A DNA stretch of 64,000 bases from Hydrogenophaga crassostreae (GCF_001761385.1 NZ_CP017476.1:3275501-3339500), one strand, 5' to 3'. Positions 26,782-36,807 are shown, counted from the first letter of the stretch. Translations and numbers: made by a program. The notes: generated from the letters alone by a model not told the origin.

Positions 26782-27515
26782 CGTTTAAGCACCAGCAGGC
26801 CGTCGGCCGATCGGGACACCCAGGGCCGGTCGCTACCCGTCGGTAGCGTGGCCGGATCAAGCTTGGCTGCCCAGGGCAACGATGCCTCGCGGCCGAGCTG
26901 CAGGCACAGCCTCACGGTTTTCACGCTCGTGCAGCGCTGCAGCAGTTCGCGCAGCACGTCGGCGCGCAGGCTGTAGGTGCTTTCCACGAGCTCGCGCGCC
27001 TCCTGCAACGGCTGGCGGACGCCTACGTCGCTCAGCAACTCCAGCAGTGCGCGCTCCGGCGCCGATACCTGCGGCGCTCCGCTACGCTTCTCGAACGGCC
27101 CGGCGTGCAGCAAGGCGCCAGGCTGCTCATCGAAGAGCCGCTTGCGGTGATACTCGGCCGGAAAGCGCTCGGTGAACCATTCGGGCAGGCGCCCGGCCGC
27201 CCAGCCGTAAAGCTGCAGCACCGGCTGCTGCGCCACATACTGGCGCACGCCGTACCAGTCCAGTGCCGACTTGCCGCCTACGTGCAAGCCTTTGAGGCGA
27301 CGCTGCAGCAGGATCAGGCTCGGATGCAGCGCTAGGGTGTCGTTGGGTCGGCAGAAGACCCCGCGCGACAAGCGCGCGAGCCAGCCCGCGCGCACATAGT
27401 GCACGGCCAGATCCGCAGAGATGCCCAGCGCCGCCAGGTCGTCCGAGGTCAGCGGCATCCCCGGCGGCAGGCGGGTATAGAGCGCATTTAGCTTGCTCGT
27501 TCTAATCGTAACCAT
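26778..27515 (-). CDS. abiEi: AbiEi-type antitoxin and repressor
   Basis: A 245-residue protein with an N-terminal winged helix (LTSDDLAALGISADLAVHYVRAGWLARLSRGVF) and a C-terminal antitoxin domain with SAPERALLELLSDVG. AbiEi proteins oppose AbiEii without forming a complex and repress their own promoter by binding paired inverted sites. The ATG at 27515 is chosen over a TTG four codons upstream. Matching inverted sites lie directly upstream at 27517-27576. Confidence 0.88.
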   Translation of the reverse strand: MVTIRTSKLNALYTRLPPGMPLTSDDLAALGISADLAVHYVRAGWLARLSRGVFCRPNDTLALHPSLILLQRRLKGLHVGGKSALDWYGVRQYVAQQPVLQLYGWAAGRLPEWFTERFPAEYHRKRLFDEQPGALLHAGPFEKRSGAPQVSAPERALLELLSDVGVRQPLQEARELVESTYSLRADVLRELLQRCTSVKTVRLCLQLGREASLPWAAKLDPATLPTGSDRPWVSRSADGLLVLKR

Positions 27516-27516
27516 A

Positions 27517-27576
27517 CTGCGATTCAAACACTTTATTCAAAATTCAGTCAACTTGAAATGTGATTTTGAATCGCAG
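27517..27576 (-). promoter_or_regulatory. Paired inverted sites upstream of abiEi, probable AbiEi operator
   Basis: CTGCGATTCAAA (27517-27528) and its exact reverse complement (27565-27576) are 36 bases apart. On the minus strand a TTGACT -35-like element lies between them, so bound AbiEi would cover the promoter. Confidence 0.75.
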
Positions 27577-27868
27577 CCTGACTACGACAACAGCACATTT
27601 TCAAAATCAACAATCCACCCATCGACAACCAAGCAAGAGATCAGCACCAAGCCACCCGAGGCTGTGCATCCTTCGCTGGTTGCGATGGGGCCCCTGATTG
27701 AGCGGCACTCCACCTCGACCCAGTCGCGCGCAACGCAGCCCCCAGAATGGACCGATCTCTTCGTGTCCTGCACCCCGTGACAGCACGTGGTCGGCCCGCT
27801 CCTGCCTGACATCCCGTTACTCCGGTTACTATTTGCTGAGCAAGGGGAACAAAGGAGGAGCACATCAA

Positions 27869-29401
27869 GTGCTTGCAACAAACACGGCAGCAGAACTGTT
27901 TCGGCACCTGAGCGCGGAGAAAGCCGCGCTCTACCGAAGCATCATGGACGTTTTCGCCGCGGCCAAGCGGCAGTACCGCCTCCAGTTGCGGCCGGATGAG
28001 GTCCTCGCTGAAGCCAACTGGTCCGGTTCCCCCCCGCGCCTTGAAGAAGTGAGCACCGCCCTGGCCCAACTGGCCGAGTGGGGCAACCTCGAATCCCAGC
28101 CCGACACCGCGCGCGTATCGTCGCTGAACGACTTCTACCGTGCCCGGTTTCTCTATCGCCTGTCCCACGGAGGCGAGGCGGTGGAAGCCGGTCTGACAGT
28201 TTTTTTCCAGACCTTGTACCGTCGTGCGGAACTGCAGACCGTCGCCCTGGAGGACATCACCAGCCGCCTTCTGGCGTTGCGTCAACTGGTTGACGACACC
28301 ATGTCACCCGATGGTCCTGACGTTGCCAAGGTGCATGAGGTGTTGCGCGACCTGGTCCGCGTATTTGAGGATCTGGCCGAAAACGCACAAGCCTTCATGG
28401 CCGGTGTGGCCCGCAGCCTGGAGCTGCAGCAGGCGGATGCGAATGCGGTCATCACCTACAAACGGCGCCTGATCGACTACCTAGAACGGTTCATGGGCGA
28501 TCTGGTCCGCCGTTCCGAGGCCATTGCCCAGCTCATTCAACATCTCTCCTCGCGCATCGATCACATCTTTCTGCAGATTGCCGAGCGCGAGGCCACCGAT
28601 GCGGCACCAGGTGATGCGCAAGATCAGATCGACGAAAAGATGCGGCGCTGGCAAGGCTGGCGAGAGCGATGGAAAGGACTTCAAGGCTGGTTCCTGTCAA
28701 CGGGCGCGGAACCGCCTCAGGCGGAACTGCTGCGCGCCCGGGCACGGGCCGCGATCCCCCAGCTGCTGGGTGCCATAGCGGCCATGAACGAACGACGCAG
28801 CGGGCGCAGCGACCGTTCTGCAGACTTTCGGATGCTTGCCCAGTGGTTTGCAGCCTGCGAGTCCGAAAGCGAAGCACATCGTCTCGCGCGTGCAGCTTTT
28901 GCACTCCAGCCCGCCCGACATTTTTCGCTGAACCCGCTGTCTGAAGACGACATTCCCGCGAGCACCTCCTGGATGGATGCGCCACCTTTGCAGATCAGTC
29001 CGCGTTTGCGTGAATACGGCGAAGCAGCTCCCCGTGGCCCGTTGGCACGGGTGCGCGATCGCAGCGCTGAGCGGGCGTTGATGGCGCAACAGCTCTCAGA
29101 GGAATCCCGCCAGGTGGAGGCGGCACGGCAGCGCCTGGCCACTGGTCAACCGATCAAACTCTCTGAGCTGGGTGATCTGGATACGCACGCATTTGGCTTG
29201 TTCCTCAGCCTGCTGGGAGAGGCGCTGGCCGAACAGGCGCATCCGGATCAGATAGTGGAGCGCCATACCGGTGATGGACTGCTTCACATACGGATGAAGC
29301 CCCTGGAGGTGGACAGTCATGCCCGCATCACCACATCCAGCGGCGTGTTCTCGGGTCGCGATCACCTGCTCACGATCTCCCTGACCCAGGAGCCGATGTG
29401 A
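27869..29401 (+). CDS. jetA: Wadjet JetA (DUF2397 / TIGR02677 type)
   Basis: A 510-residue protein from a GTG with AGGAGG nine bases upstream; the open frame extends 57 codons further but has no suitable start signal. It contains AAELFRHLSAEKAALYRSIMDVF at the N-terminus and a long helical body, as in the DUF2397 subunit of type II Wadjet. JetA acts as the kleisin-like component that bridges the SMC-like ATPase. First of four genes with overlapping or near-overlapping ends. The complex restricts plasmid transformation by recognising and cutting circular DNA. Confidence 0.88.
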   Translation: MLATNTAAELFRHLSAEKAALYRSIMDVFAAAKRQYRLQLRPDEVLAEANWSGSPPRLEEVSTALAQLAEWGNLESQPDTARVSSLNDFYRARFLYRLSHGGEAVEAGLTVFFQTLYRRAELQTVALEDITSRLLALRQLVDDTMSPDGPDVAKVHEVLRDLVRVFEDLAENAQAFMAGVARSLELQQADANAVITYKRRLIDYLERFMGDLVRRSEAIAQLIQHLSSRIDHIFLQIAEREATDAAPGDAQDQIDEKMRRWQGWRERWKGLQGWFLSTGAEPPQAELLRARARAAIPQLLGAIAAMNERRSGRSDRSADFRMLAQWFAACESESEAHRLARAAFALQPARHFSLNPLSEDDIPASTSWMDAPPLQISPRLREYGEAAPRGPLARVRDRSAERALMAQQLSEESRQVEAARQRLATGQPIKLSELGDLDTHAFGLFLSLLGEALAEQAHPDQIVERHTGDGLLHIRMKPLEVDSHARITTSSGVFSGRDHLLTISLTQEPM

Positions 29402-30669
29402 ACATTCGCGTTGTATCCCGGCAGGACAGCCAGCGCATTGGGGATCTCCAGAAGGCGCAACAGCACGACGAATTCAGCCGAGGCTTGCGTGCACTGTTGA
29501 TGCGCCCCCTGATGGCTGCGGGACACGAGGACTTTTCTGCCGTGCGGCGCCAGGCCGAACGATTGAGAGAGTGGTTCGCCCGGGAAACCGGCTGGCCGCT
29601 GCACGTGGACCGCGAGGGAGCGCGACTGTTCAAGCGCCCCGCCAACCTCAGCGACGACACGAGAGGGATTCCCTCCTACGACAAGCGCCGCTATGTGTTG
29701 CTCTGCCTGGCTTGCGCCGTGCTGGAGCGTGCCGACCCGCAGATCACCCTTCAACTGCTGGGTGAACGCGTGATGCAGTGGGCATCAGAAGCCACGCTGC
29801 AATCGCGAGGCTTTGAATTCACGCTCCGCACTGCCGCAGATCGGCGTGACCTGGTCGCTGTCTGCAGAACATTGCTTGAGCAAGGTGTTTTGCAACGCGT
29901 TGCAGGCGAGGAAGAAGGCTTTATTCACGATGGCAATGGAGCCCAGCACGACGCGCTCTACGACGTGCAACGACGAATGCTGGCAGGCATGCTGGCCGCT
30001 GTGCGTGGTCCCTCTACCTGGCGCTCCGAGGACTCGCCCATTGAGTTCGAGGACCGTCTACGTTCTCTGGTCGTCGAACACCAGGTCGAGAGCGAACAGG
30101 GGCGGCGCGACGCCTTGCGCCACCACCTTGCTCGACGGCTGCTGGACGATCCCGTGATTTACACCGCTTCGCTCGATCCGGATGCGCAAGCGTATTTCAT
30201 CAATCAGCGAGGCACCATGGCCAGCCGATTGTGCGAAGCCGCCGCCCTTACCGCTGAGCAACGCGCCGAGGGACTGGCGCTGACCGACGAGTCCGGTCAG
30301 TTGACCGATGTCTCGATGCCTGCAGAAGGGACCGAAGCGCATGCCACGCTGCTGGTGGCCGAACACCTTGCTCAGCGTCTGCGTCTCGATCCCAGGACCG
30401 CCGACGCCACAGACGAGGCGATTGCAGCATTTCTGCGCGGGGCCGTCGAGCGGTATGGCCGCTACTGGCGCAAGTCGGTGCGGGAGCCTGGCGCGGAACG
30501 GGAACTGGCCGACATCGCTCTGGACAAGCTCTACAAGCTCCAACTGGTCCATCGCGAGAAAGGTTGGATTCATCCCCGTCCAGCCATCGCAAGATTTGCA
30601 CTCGGAGAAACCCAGGTGCGCCCGCCCACCTCCCGCCCCGGCCGCCCAGATACGCTGTTTGACGAATGA
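29398..30669 (+). CDS. jetB: Wadjet JetB (DUF2398 / TIGR02678 type)
   Basis: A 423-residue protein beginning at a GTG that overlaps the jetA stop by four bases. The body has winged-helix-like segments such as PSYDKRRYVLLCLACAVLERAD and LVAVCRTLLEQGVLQRV, in line with the KITE-like role of JetB. The C-terminus has a helical DNA-binding-like region with VHREKGWIHPRPAIARFAL. Its stop overlaps the jetC start (ATGA). Confidence 0.88.
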   Translation: MNIRVVSRQDSQRIGDLQKAQQHDEFSRGLRALLMRPLMAAGHEDFSAVRRQAERLREWFARETGWPLHVDREGARLFKRPANLSDDTRGIPSYDKRRYVLLCLACAVLERADPQITLQLLGERVMQWASEATLQSRGFEFTLRTAADRRDLVAVCRTLLEQGVLQRVAGEEEGFIHDGNGAQHDALYDVQRRMLAGMLAAVRGPSTWRSEDSPIEFEDRLRSLVVEHQVESEQGRRDALRHHLARRLLDDPVIYTASLDPDAQAYFINQRGTMASRLCEAAALTAEQRAEGLALTDESGQLTDVSMPAEGTEAHATLLVAEHLAQRLRLDPRTADATDEAIAAFLRGAVERYGRYWRKSVREPGAERELADIALDKLYKLQLVHREKGWIHPRPAIARFALGETQVRPPTSRPGRPDTLFDE

Positions 30670-33600
30670 CCGACGCCCTCTTCACCCCATCGATGTCACA
30701 TCGCCCTGCCCTCCCCGAACCTCAGCGGGAGCGCTGGCAGCCGCTGAGGCTGGGTCTGGTCGAACTCTTTCACTACGACAGCGAGGAATTCTGGTTCAGG
30801 GATGGCCATCTGCTCCTCCGAGGCAACAACGGAACAGGCAAGTCCAAGGTGCTTTCGCTGACCTTGCCTTTCTTGTTCGATGCCCAATTGCGGCCATCGC
30901 GCATTGAGCCCGATGGTGACAACGGCAAAAAAATGGCCTGGAACCTGCTGATGAGTTCCTATCAGCGACGCATTGGCTACACCTGGATCGAATTTGGTCG
31001 CCGGACCGCAGACGGGGTTTCGCACTACCTCACCCTTGGTGCCGGCCTGTCGGCTGCGGTAGGGAAAACGCAGGTGGACAGTTGGTTTTTCATCCTTGAA
31101 GGTGGGCCAAACGGTGCCGATGTCCGCATTGGCCAGGATATCTGGCTCACCAATGAGCAGAAGATGGTCCTTACCCGGGAGCGCTTGCGCGAAGCGGTTG
31201 AAGGACAAGGTCGAGGTAAGATTTTCGAGAACGCCCACAGCTACCGCCGCGCAGTCGATGAACGCTTGTTCCAGATAGGGACCAAGCGCTATGAAGCGTT
31301 GATGGACACCTTGATCCAGCTGCGCCAGCCCCAGTTGTCAAAGAAGCCGGACGAAGCAGGGCTGTCGCATGCATTGACCGAGGCGCTACCGCCCATGTCA
31401 ATTGAGCTGCTCAGTGATGTGGCTGAGGCTCTCAACCAGTTGGAGGAGGACCGTATCCAGTTGGAGGACATCCGCTCACTGGAACGGGCCATCAACCACT
31501 TCGAACAGCGCTACCGCACGTATGCAGGCACGGTAACGCGACGTCAAACCCGAGAGCTCAGGCAGGCCCAGACGGGGTTCGACAAGGCGAGCGAAGGACG
31601 CAACAAGGCCTATGCGGATTTGAAGGAGGCCCAGGACGCAGAAGTCCTGGCCCAAACCGATCACGCGGAGACCAAACAGATCTTGGCCGCTGCCAGGACC
31701 CGCCTGCAAACGCTTCAAAGCGATCCGGTCAATCAAGACGCCAACCGCCTGAGTCAGGCAGAAACCGATGCCAAGGAACGGAAGGCCGAGGCCGAAGCCG
31801 CCGAAGCGCTCCGCAATCAGGCAAAGAAAAACCTGGACCGTGAGGAAGAGCGCAGCCGCCAATCAAACCAGCGCTCAACAGCGGCCAAGAGCGAGCTCCA
31901 GACAGCAAGAGCTCATTGCGCCGAAGCGGCAGAAACGGCGGGTACGGTTTCCTCGCTCACGGACAACCTGCTGATCACCCTCGTGCCGGAAGATCTGCCC
32001 CGGCTGGCTCCTGCAGAAATCCAGCAAGCGGCAACTCTGCTGCGCAATGCCACCAGCAAACGCCGGGAGGACATTCGTCACCTGGAGTCGCGACATACGG
32101 CGGTGAATGTCAAGCAACAGGCTCTGGTCAATCTGCAGGCCTCGCAACGTGATCGCCAGTCAGAGCTGGAAGAAGCGGCTGAGCGACGGGCCGTGGCCGA
32201 CCTGAATACCGAAACTGCTGGCAACGAGCTGATCGACGCTTGGCACGCCCATTGTTCCAACCTGGTCCACCTTCACCTTGACCAAGTTGCACCACTGGAA
32301 CAACTTGTCGATTGGGTTGCACGTCCAGAAGGTGCAAACCCCATTCAAGAGGCATTGACCGAGGCGTATCGGCAATCGACCCAACGCCATGCCGCCCAGC
32401 ACTCGGCGTTGACCACCCAACAGAACACCCGCCAGTCCGAACAGGAAACGCTCAGCACTGAAAGGGATCGTCTGCTCGCCGGCCACGATGCGGTTCCCAC
32501 GCCTCCAGCCATGCGCGCCGCAGGGATCCGCGATGGACGTCCAGGGGCTCCGTTGTGGCGACTGGTGGACTTTCAGCCGGATCTCGACGCGAAACAGCGA
32601 GCGGGATTGGAGGCCGCGCTTGAAGCCTCGGGCCTGCTGGACGCCTGGCTGTCGCCCGACGGCGCATTGGTAGACGCCAATGGTGTGCAGTTGCTTGACA
32701 GCTCATGGGTACGTCGCCCGCCGATCCCTGGCCACAACCTTGCGAGCGCGCTGCACCCCGACGTCCCTGACGACAGCGCAGTGACCGCTGAACTGGTCGC
32801 GTCCTTGCTTGCCACCGTAGCGTATGGGTCGGAAGATCACGGCGAGAGCGAGTCGTGGGTCAGCGAGCAAGGCGGTTACCGCTTAGGTGCTCTCGCCGGC
32901 GCCTGGCAGAAGCCACAGGCTGTCTACATTGGTCACACAGCCCGCGCGAACGCACGACAACGACGCCTCAACGAGATTGCCGACCGTCTGGACGAGATCG
33001 TCACGCGGCTGGAAGAGTTGCAAGAAAAATTCCTGCGCCTCGCACAGGATGGACAAGAGGCGGAGCGTGAATGGAAGGGCGCGCCTTCCGACCATTCGCT
33101 GCGCGCGGCGATTCTCGCTGCAGCCAGTGCGGAGCGGGAAGTGCTCCAGGCCCGTCAGCGTCTTGACGCCGCTGATGCCCAATGTCGAACCGCTGAAGCG
33201 GAACTTCAGTCCGCCCGAGAGACCTTGGAGCGCGACGCCGCCGACCTTCAATTGCCTGCGGTGCTTGCGGACTTGTCGCCCATCAACGAAGCATTGGACC
33301 GATTCGCCAACGCTCATCAGCAACTGGCCCTGGCAACACGGGAATGGTGCAGTGCCTGGCCCGAGTACCAGACGCAACAGGAGCGTGAGAAAGAGGCCAT
33401 GGAGGCCTTGAGCGAACGGGCGGCGTCGCTCCTCACTGCCAGCGAGCGAGCAGCTGAATCTGCGGCGCGCTATGAGGTCCTAAAAGGAATGATCGGCGCC
33501 AAGGTTGAAACACTGCGTCAACAGCTACAAGATGCGTCCGCAGAGGTCTCAATCGCTGATGAAGCGTGGGGGGCTGCCCAGTCTGCCCTGACAACGGCCA

Positions 33601-34835
33601 GCGAGAATCGCGCGGTGGCAGCAAGCCAGGCAGATGCCGCTGATGCCGTGCTGGCTGAGCGAGCGACCACCCGGGCGCATGCCATAGAACGCCTGCAGCG
33701 CTTCACCGAGAGCAGCCTGCTGGCTTCCGCGCTACCGGATTTCCCGGTTCCAGACGGCAGTATCCCTTGGACCATTGACCCTGCTCTGAACCTCGCTCGC
33801 CGGGTCGAACAGGCTCTCGCCAACATTGCAGACGACGAGGCTGCATGGAGCCGTATTCAACGGCAGATCGCCGAAGACCTGACCGAGCTGCAGCGATCAC
33901 TCAGTTCGCTGGGGCAGCAGGCGACCTCAGAACCCAACGACTGGGGGTTCTCGGTTCATGTCACCTACCTGAACAGGCCTGAGCGCCCCGATGCCCTCGC
34001 CAATCGACTGGCCGACGAGATCGCGCAACGCAGCGAGCTGCTCACCGCCAAAGAGCGAGAAGTTCTGGAAAACCACTTGCAGGCGGAAATCGCTGCCGAG
34101 ATTCAGCGCCTGATGCGCGCGGCCGACAAGCAGGTGGAGGCCATCAATGAGGAGCTCCGCAAACGCCCCACGTCCACGGGGGTGCGCTACCGTTTGCAAT
34201 GGCTCCCTCTGACGCCTGAACAGGGTGCGCCCACCGGTCTTGAAGTCGCCCGCGAACGCTTGCTCAACCGAAGTGCCGACATGTGGTCGGCTGAAGACCG
34301 CAGCGTGGTGGGTGCCATGCTTCAGCAGCAGATCGCCGCGGAGCGCGCACAAGCAGACACCGGCACAACAGGTTCAAGCCTGGTTGAACAGTTGGCAAAG
34401 GCTCTGGACTACCGCCGCTGGCATCGGTTCATCGTGCAAAGGCACCAGGATGGTCAATGGCGCAAGCTCTCTGGCCCAGCCTCCAGCGGGGAGCGCGCGC
34501 TCGGACTGACCGTCCCCTTGTTTGCGGCCATTTCCAGCTTCTATGGGCGAGGAGGCAGCCCACACGCACCTCGCCTGATGTTGCTCGATGAGGCGTTTGC
34601 AGGCATCGACGACGCGGCCCGTGCACATTGCATGGGACTGATACGCGAGTTCGATCTGGATTTCGTGATCACCAGTGAACGCGAATGGGCCTGCTACGCA
34701 GAGCTGCCCGGCGTTTCGATCTGTCAACTCCAACGCCGCGAAGGCGTGGATGCGGTATTCGTCTCCCGTTGGGCCTGGGATGGTCGAGCCAAGCGACGGG
34801 AAGACGACCCGGACCGCCGTTTTCCCACGCAGTGA
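30666..34835 (+). CDS. jetC: Wadjet JetC, SMC/SbcC-like ATPase
   Basis: A 1389-residue ABC-type SMC-like ATPase. Walker A is LRGNNGTGKSKVLSL at residues 51-65. Two long coiled-coil stretches rich in Glu, Ala, Gln and Arg occupy much of the middle, around residues 300-500 and 780-1000. The ABC signature is GPASSGERALGL, and Walker B is LMLLDEAFAGIDDAA near the C-terminus, as in the SbcCD_C fold. This is the motor that extrudes DNA loops to test circle size in Wadjet. All motifs are intact. Confidence 0.92.
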   Translation: MTDALFTPSMSHRPALPEPQRERWQPLRLGLVELFHYDSEEFWFRDGHLLLRGNNGTGKSKVLSLTLPFLFDAQLRPSRIEPDGDNGKKMAWNLLMSSYQRRIGYTWIEFGRRTADGVSHYLTLGAGLSAAVGKTQVDSWFFILEGGPNGADVRIGQDIWLTNEQKMVLTRERLREAVEGQGRGKIFENAHSYRRAVDERLFQIGTKRYEALMDTLIQLRQPQLSKKPDEAGLSHALTEALPPMSIELLSDVAEALNQLEEDRIQLEDIRSLERAINHFEQRYRTYAGTVTRRQTRELRQAQTGFDKASEGRNKAYADLKEAQDAEVLAQTDHAETKQILAAARTRLQTLQSDPVNQDANRLSQAETDAKERKAEAEAAEALRNQAKKNLDREEERSRQSNQRSTAAKSELQTARAHCAEAAETAGTVSSLTDNLLITLVPEDLPRLAPAEIQQAATLLRNATSKRREDIRHLESRHTAVNVKQQALVNLQASQRDRQSELEEAAERRAVADLNTETAGNELIDAWHAHCSNLVHLHLDQVAPLEQLVDWVARPEGANPIQEALTEAYRQSTQRHAAQHSALTTQQNTRQSEQETLSTERDRLLAGHDAVPTPPAMRAAGIRDGRPGAPLWRLVDFQPDLDAKQRAGLEAALEASGLLDAWLSPDGALVDANGVQLLDSSWVRRPPIPGHNLASALHPDVPDDSAVTAELVASLLATVAYGSEDHGESESWVSEQGGYRLGALAGAWQKPQAVYIGHTARANARQRRLNEIADRLDEIVTRLEELQEKFLRLAQDGQEAEREWKGAPSDHSLRAAILAAASAEREVLQARQRLDAADAQCRTAEAELQSARETLERDAADLQLPAVLADLSPINEALDRFANAHQQLALATREWCSAWPEYQTQQEREKEAMEALSERAASLLTASERAAESAARYEVLKGMIGAKVETLRQQLQDASAEVSIADEAWGAAQSALTTASENRAVAASQADAADAVLAERATTRAHAIERLQRFTESSLLASALPDFPVPDGSIPWTIDPALNLARRVEQALANIADDEAAWSRIQRQIAEDLTELQRSLSSLGQQATSEPNDWGFSVHVTYLNRPERPDALANRLADEIAQRSELLTAKEREVLENHLQAEIAAEIQRLMRAADKQVEAINEELRKRPTSTGVRYRLQWLPLTPEQGAPTGLEVARERLLNRSADMWSAEDRSVVGAMLQQQIAAERAQADTGTTGSSLVEQLAKALDYRRWHRFIVQRHQDGQWRKLSGPASSGERALGLTVPLFAAISSFYGRGGSPHAPRLMLLDEAFAGIDDAARAHCMGLIREFDLDFVITSEREWACYAELPGVSICQLQRREGVDAVFVSRWAWDGRAKRREDDPDRRFPTQ

Positions 34836-34840
34836 TACAC

Positions 34841-36121
34841 ATGGTGAACGATCCCAGTATTGATCCAAGGCTGATCCGAAGGCTCGGGGGCACCGAGCTC
34901 GCAGGCTTGCGGCAGCGGATGCGGCGGCATTTCGAGCGCCATGGACGCGCTCCAGAAAGAACTGGCTTCCATCTGACCAACCTGAGCGCCGTTGAATACG
35001 AGGCATTGGCACTGCTCATCGGTCTCCCACCCCGCTCCACCCGATCTGTTCGAATTGACATTGCTCGGTTCGACGCTGCCTTGCAGGACGCGGGCATGGC
35101 CAACTCGCTTCACGAAGCATTGGAAAAACTGGATGGCCCCATCGTGAACCGTGCAGAGGCCAAGGCCGAACTGCAGTCACGCTGGTCCAGCGTCACCAAC
35201 GATCAAGGTCTTCATCCCGCGCTGTGTGAGTGGTTGCGGGGGGCACCAGCTGTGAACCTGCTGAAACGGGTGTCCAAACAAGCGCCTCAAGCCGCCCACC
35301 AACTGCTGCAGCAAGCGCACGCAGTCATGCGCCGCCTGCCGGCCCAAGGTCTGACCCGAGCCCAACTCGCCGCCGATGTACTCGGCAATGCTCATGCCCT
35401 CGACAATGGTCAAGCAGTAGCGACGGTTGTGCTGGCGGCATTGCAACATGGTGCCAACGACGATGAACTTGAGCAGCCCCCTTCGGAGGGAACAACGGAA
35501 GAAGCAGATGGCGCTCGTCGGCCAGCCGAGCGGGTGCGAGATATCTGGGCTCGATCGGGCGTGCTCGTCAATGAGCTGGCCCGCCCTGCCCTGTTCCTGA
35601 ATTTGCCAGTCCGCCCTCCATCAGCTTTACTGGCCGCACCAGGTGAACCAGGCTACCTTTCCTTGCGGCGGCTCCTGCGAACACCTCCTGCCTGGGATGT
35701 TGCGAACCACATCATCTATGTCTGTGAGAACCCCAACATCGTCTCGATTGCAGCGGATCGCCTGGGCGCTGCCTGTGCCCCACTCGTATGCACCGACGGC
35801 ATGCCTGCAGCCGCACAGCGTGTGCTGTTGAAACAGCTGGCTGGCGCGGGAGCCAAGCTGCTCTATCACGGCGACTTTGATTGGGCTGGTATTCACATTG
35901 CCAATAACGTCATGCGGCTCTGTGATGCGCGTTCATGGCGCTTTGGAGCCGAGGACTACGTACAGGCAGTCGAAACAACGCCGCCCAAGGGTCGAGATCT
36001 TGAGGAAACCCGGGTTGCAGCTTCTTGGGACCATGTGTTGATTGAGGCCATGCAGTCACACGGGATGGCCATTGCTGAGGAGGCCGTGGCATCCCTGCTG
36101 GTCAACGATCTACGGCAATAA
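34841..36121 (+). CDS. jetD: Wadjet JetD nuclease (DUF2399, Toprim type)
   Basis: A 426-residue protein five bases after the jetC stop; the ATG at 34841 gives the expected length, and the longer upstream frame is a shadow of jetC. The C-terminal Toprim domain is seen as IIYVCENPNIVSIAADRLG with Glu in ENP and LLYHGDFDWAGIHIANNV with the DxD pair. JetD is the topoisomerase VI-like subunit that cleaves DNA after loop extrusion by JetABC. With this gene the operon is complete. Confidence 0.9.
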   Translation: MVNDPSIDPRLIRRLGGTELAGLRQRMRRHFERHGRAPERTGFHLTNLSAVEYEALALLIGLPPRSTRSVRIDIARFDAALQDAGMANSLHEALEKLDGPIVNRAEAKAELQSRWSSVTNDQGLHPALCEWLRGAPAVNLLKRVSKQAPQAAHQLLQQAHAVMRRLPAQGLTRAQLAADVLGNAHALDNGQAVATVVLAALQHGANDDELEQPPSEGTTEEADGARRPAERVRDIWARSGVLVNELARPALFLNLPVRPPSALLAAPGEPGYLSLRRLLRTPPAWDVANHIIYVCENPNIVSIAADRLGAACAPLVCTDGMPAAAQRVLLKQLAGAGAKLLYHGDFDWAGIHIANNVMRLCDARSWRFGAEDYVQAVETTPPKGRDLEETRVAASWDHVLIEAMQSHGMAIAEEAVASLLVNDLRQ

Positions 36122-36190
36122 ATGCCTCTGCCGGTTTGTGGCCCCACACGCTCATCGGCTACGCCTCAGTTCGCCAAGCATTGCTGCCAC

Positions 36191-36218
36191 TTGACATACC
36201 TCGCCGATGATGTATATT
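36191..36218 (+). promoter_or_regulatory. Strong sigma-70 type promoter
   Basis: TTGACA at 36191-36196 and TATATT at 36213-36218 are 16 bases apart. It drives the STAS-like gene, whose start codon is only about 17 bases from the -10 element, so the transcript would be almost leaderless. Confidence 0.8.
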
Positions 36219-36245
36219 TCATTCACTCAAATGAATGAATGAAAT
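36216..36245. promoter_or_regulatory. Inverted repeat over promoter and start, probable operator
   Basis: ATTTCATTCA (36216-36225) and TGAATGAAAT (36236-36245) are perfect complements; the inner TTCATTCA and TGAATGAA give an alternative register. It overlaps the -10 box and the start codon. Confidence 0.7.
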
Positions 36246-36807
36246 GAAAACCCTAGATGTCGGCACGCTTGTAGAAAGGCCAATCCTCACCGGTGTATCC
36301 GGTGGCGAACGCGCCCTGACCTGCCTTGCCGATGAGCTTGCGAAGCACGCGCCAGAGACGCCCGTTGTCCTTGACTTTCATTCGGTGGAAGTTCTAGGAG
36401 GTAGCGCCCTTCGACACCTCCTGCAGGGCATTCGCCGTCACCCCCAATGCGAGCGAGCTGCAGTCGTGCTGGCCAACCTATCCGAGGCAAATAAGGAAGA
36501 AGCAGATCTGGTCGCGGAGGCCGTACGCACCCCATACATCAGCGCAAAGTACTCTGCCGACGAACTCTCTCACACCGAACTGCGCGGTCCGCTTGATCCC
36601 AAGGTCGCCCGCACCCTTCAACTCGTTATCCAAGCTGGCGAGGCAGATGCGCAGACCGTCAGTCAACTCTCGAACGAACCTGGTGTTGTGACCGCATGGA
36701 ACAACCGCTTGGTGACGCTGCAATCGATGGGCCTGCTGCGTGAGCGCAAAGCCGGCAAACGCAAGTTCTATTCACCGGTCATAGGGGGTCTCGCGTATGG
36801 GAGTTGA
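36235..36807 (+). CDS. STAS-like (DUF4325-type) domain protein with a winged-helix tail
   Basis: A 190-residue protein. Residues 40-75, with TPVVLDFHSVEVLGGSALRHLLQGI, resemble STAS-like DUF4325 proteins, which often partner with GHKL ATPases. The C-terminal 75 residues look like a winged helix (ARTLQLVIQAGEADAQTVSQLS then LVTLQSMGLLRERKAGKRKFYSPV). An ATG at 36244 is an alternative start. The operator at 36216 could be its own binding site. It heads a three-gene set, and a GHKL ATPase gene lies convergent at 38282-39067. Confidence 0.65.
   Translation: MNEMKTLDVGTLVERPILTGVSGGERALTCLADELAKHAPETPVVLDFHSVEVLGGSALRHLLQGIRRHPQCERAAVVLANLSEANKEEADLVAEAVRTPYISAKYSADELSHTELRGPLDPKVARTLQLVIQAGEADAQTVSQLSNEPGVVTAWNNRLVTLQSMGLLRERKAGKRKFYSPVIGGLAYGS

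Noticed and set aside
26149..26976. Plus-strand frame across abiEii
   Set aside because: It is antisense to a gene with clear AbiEii motifs.
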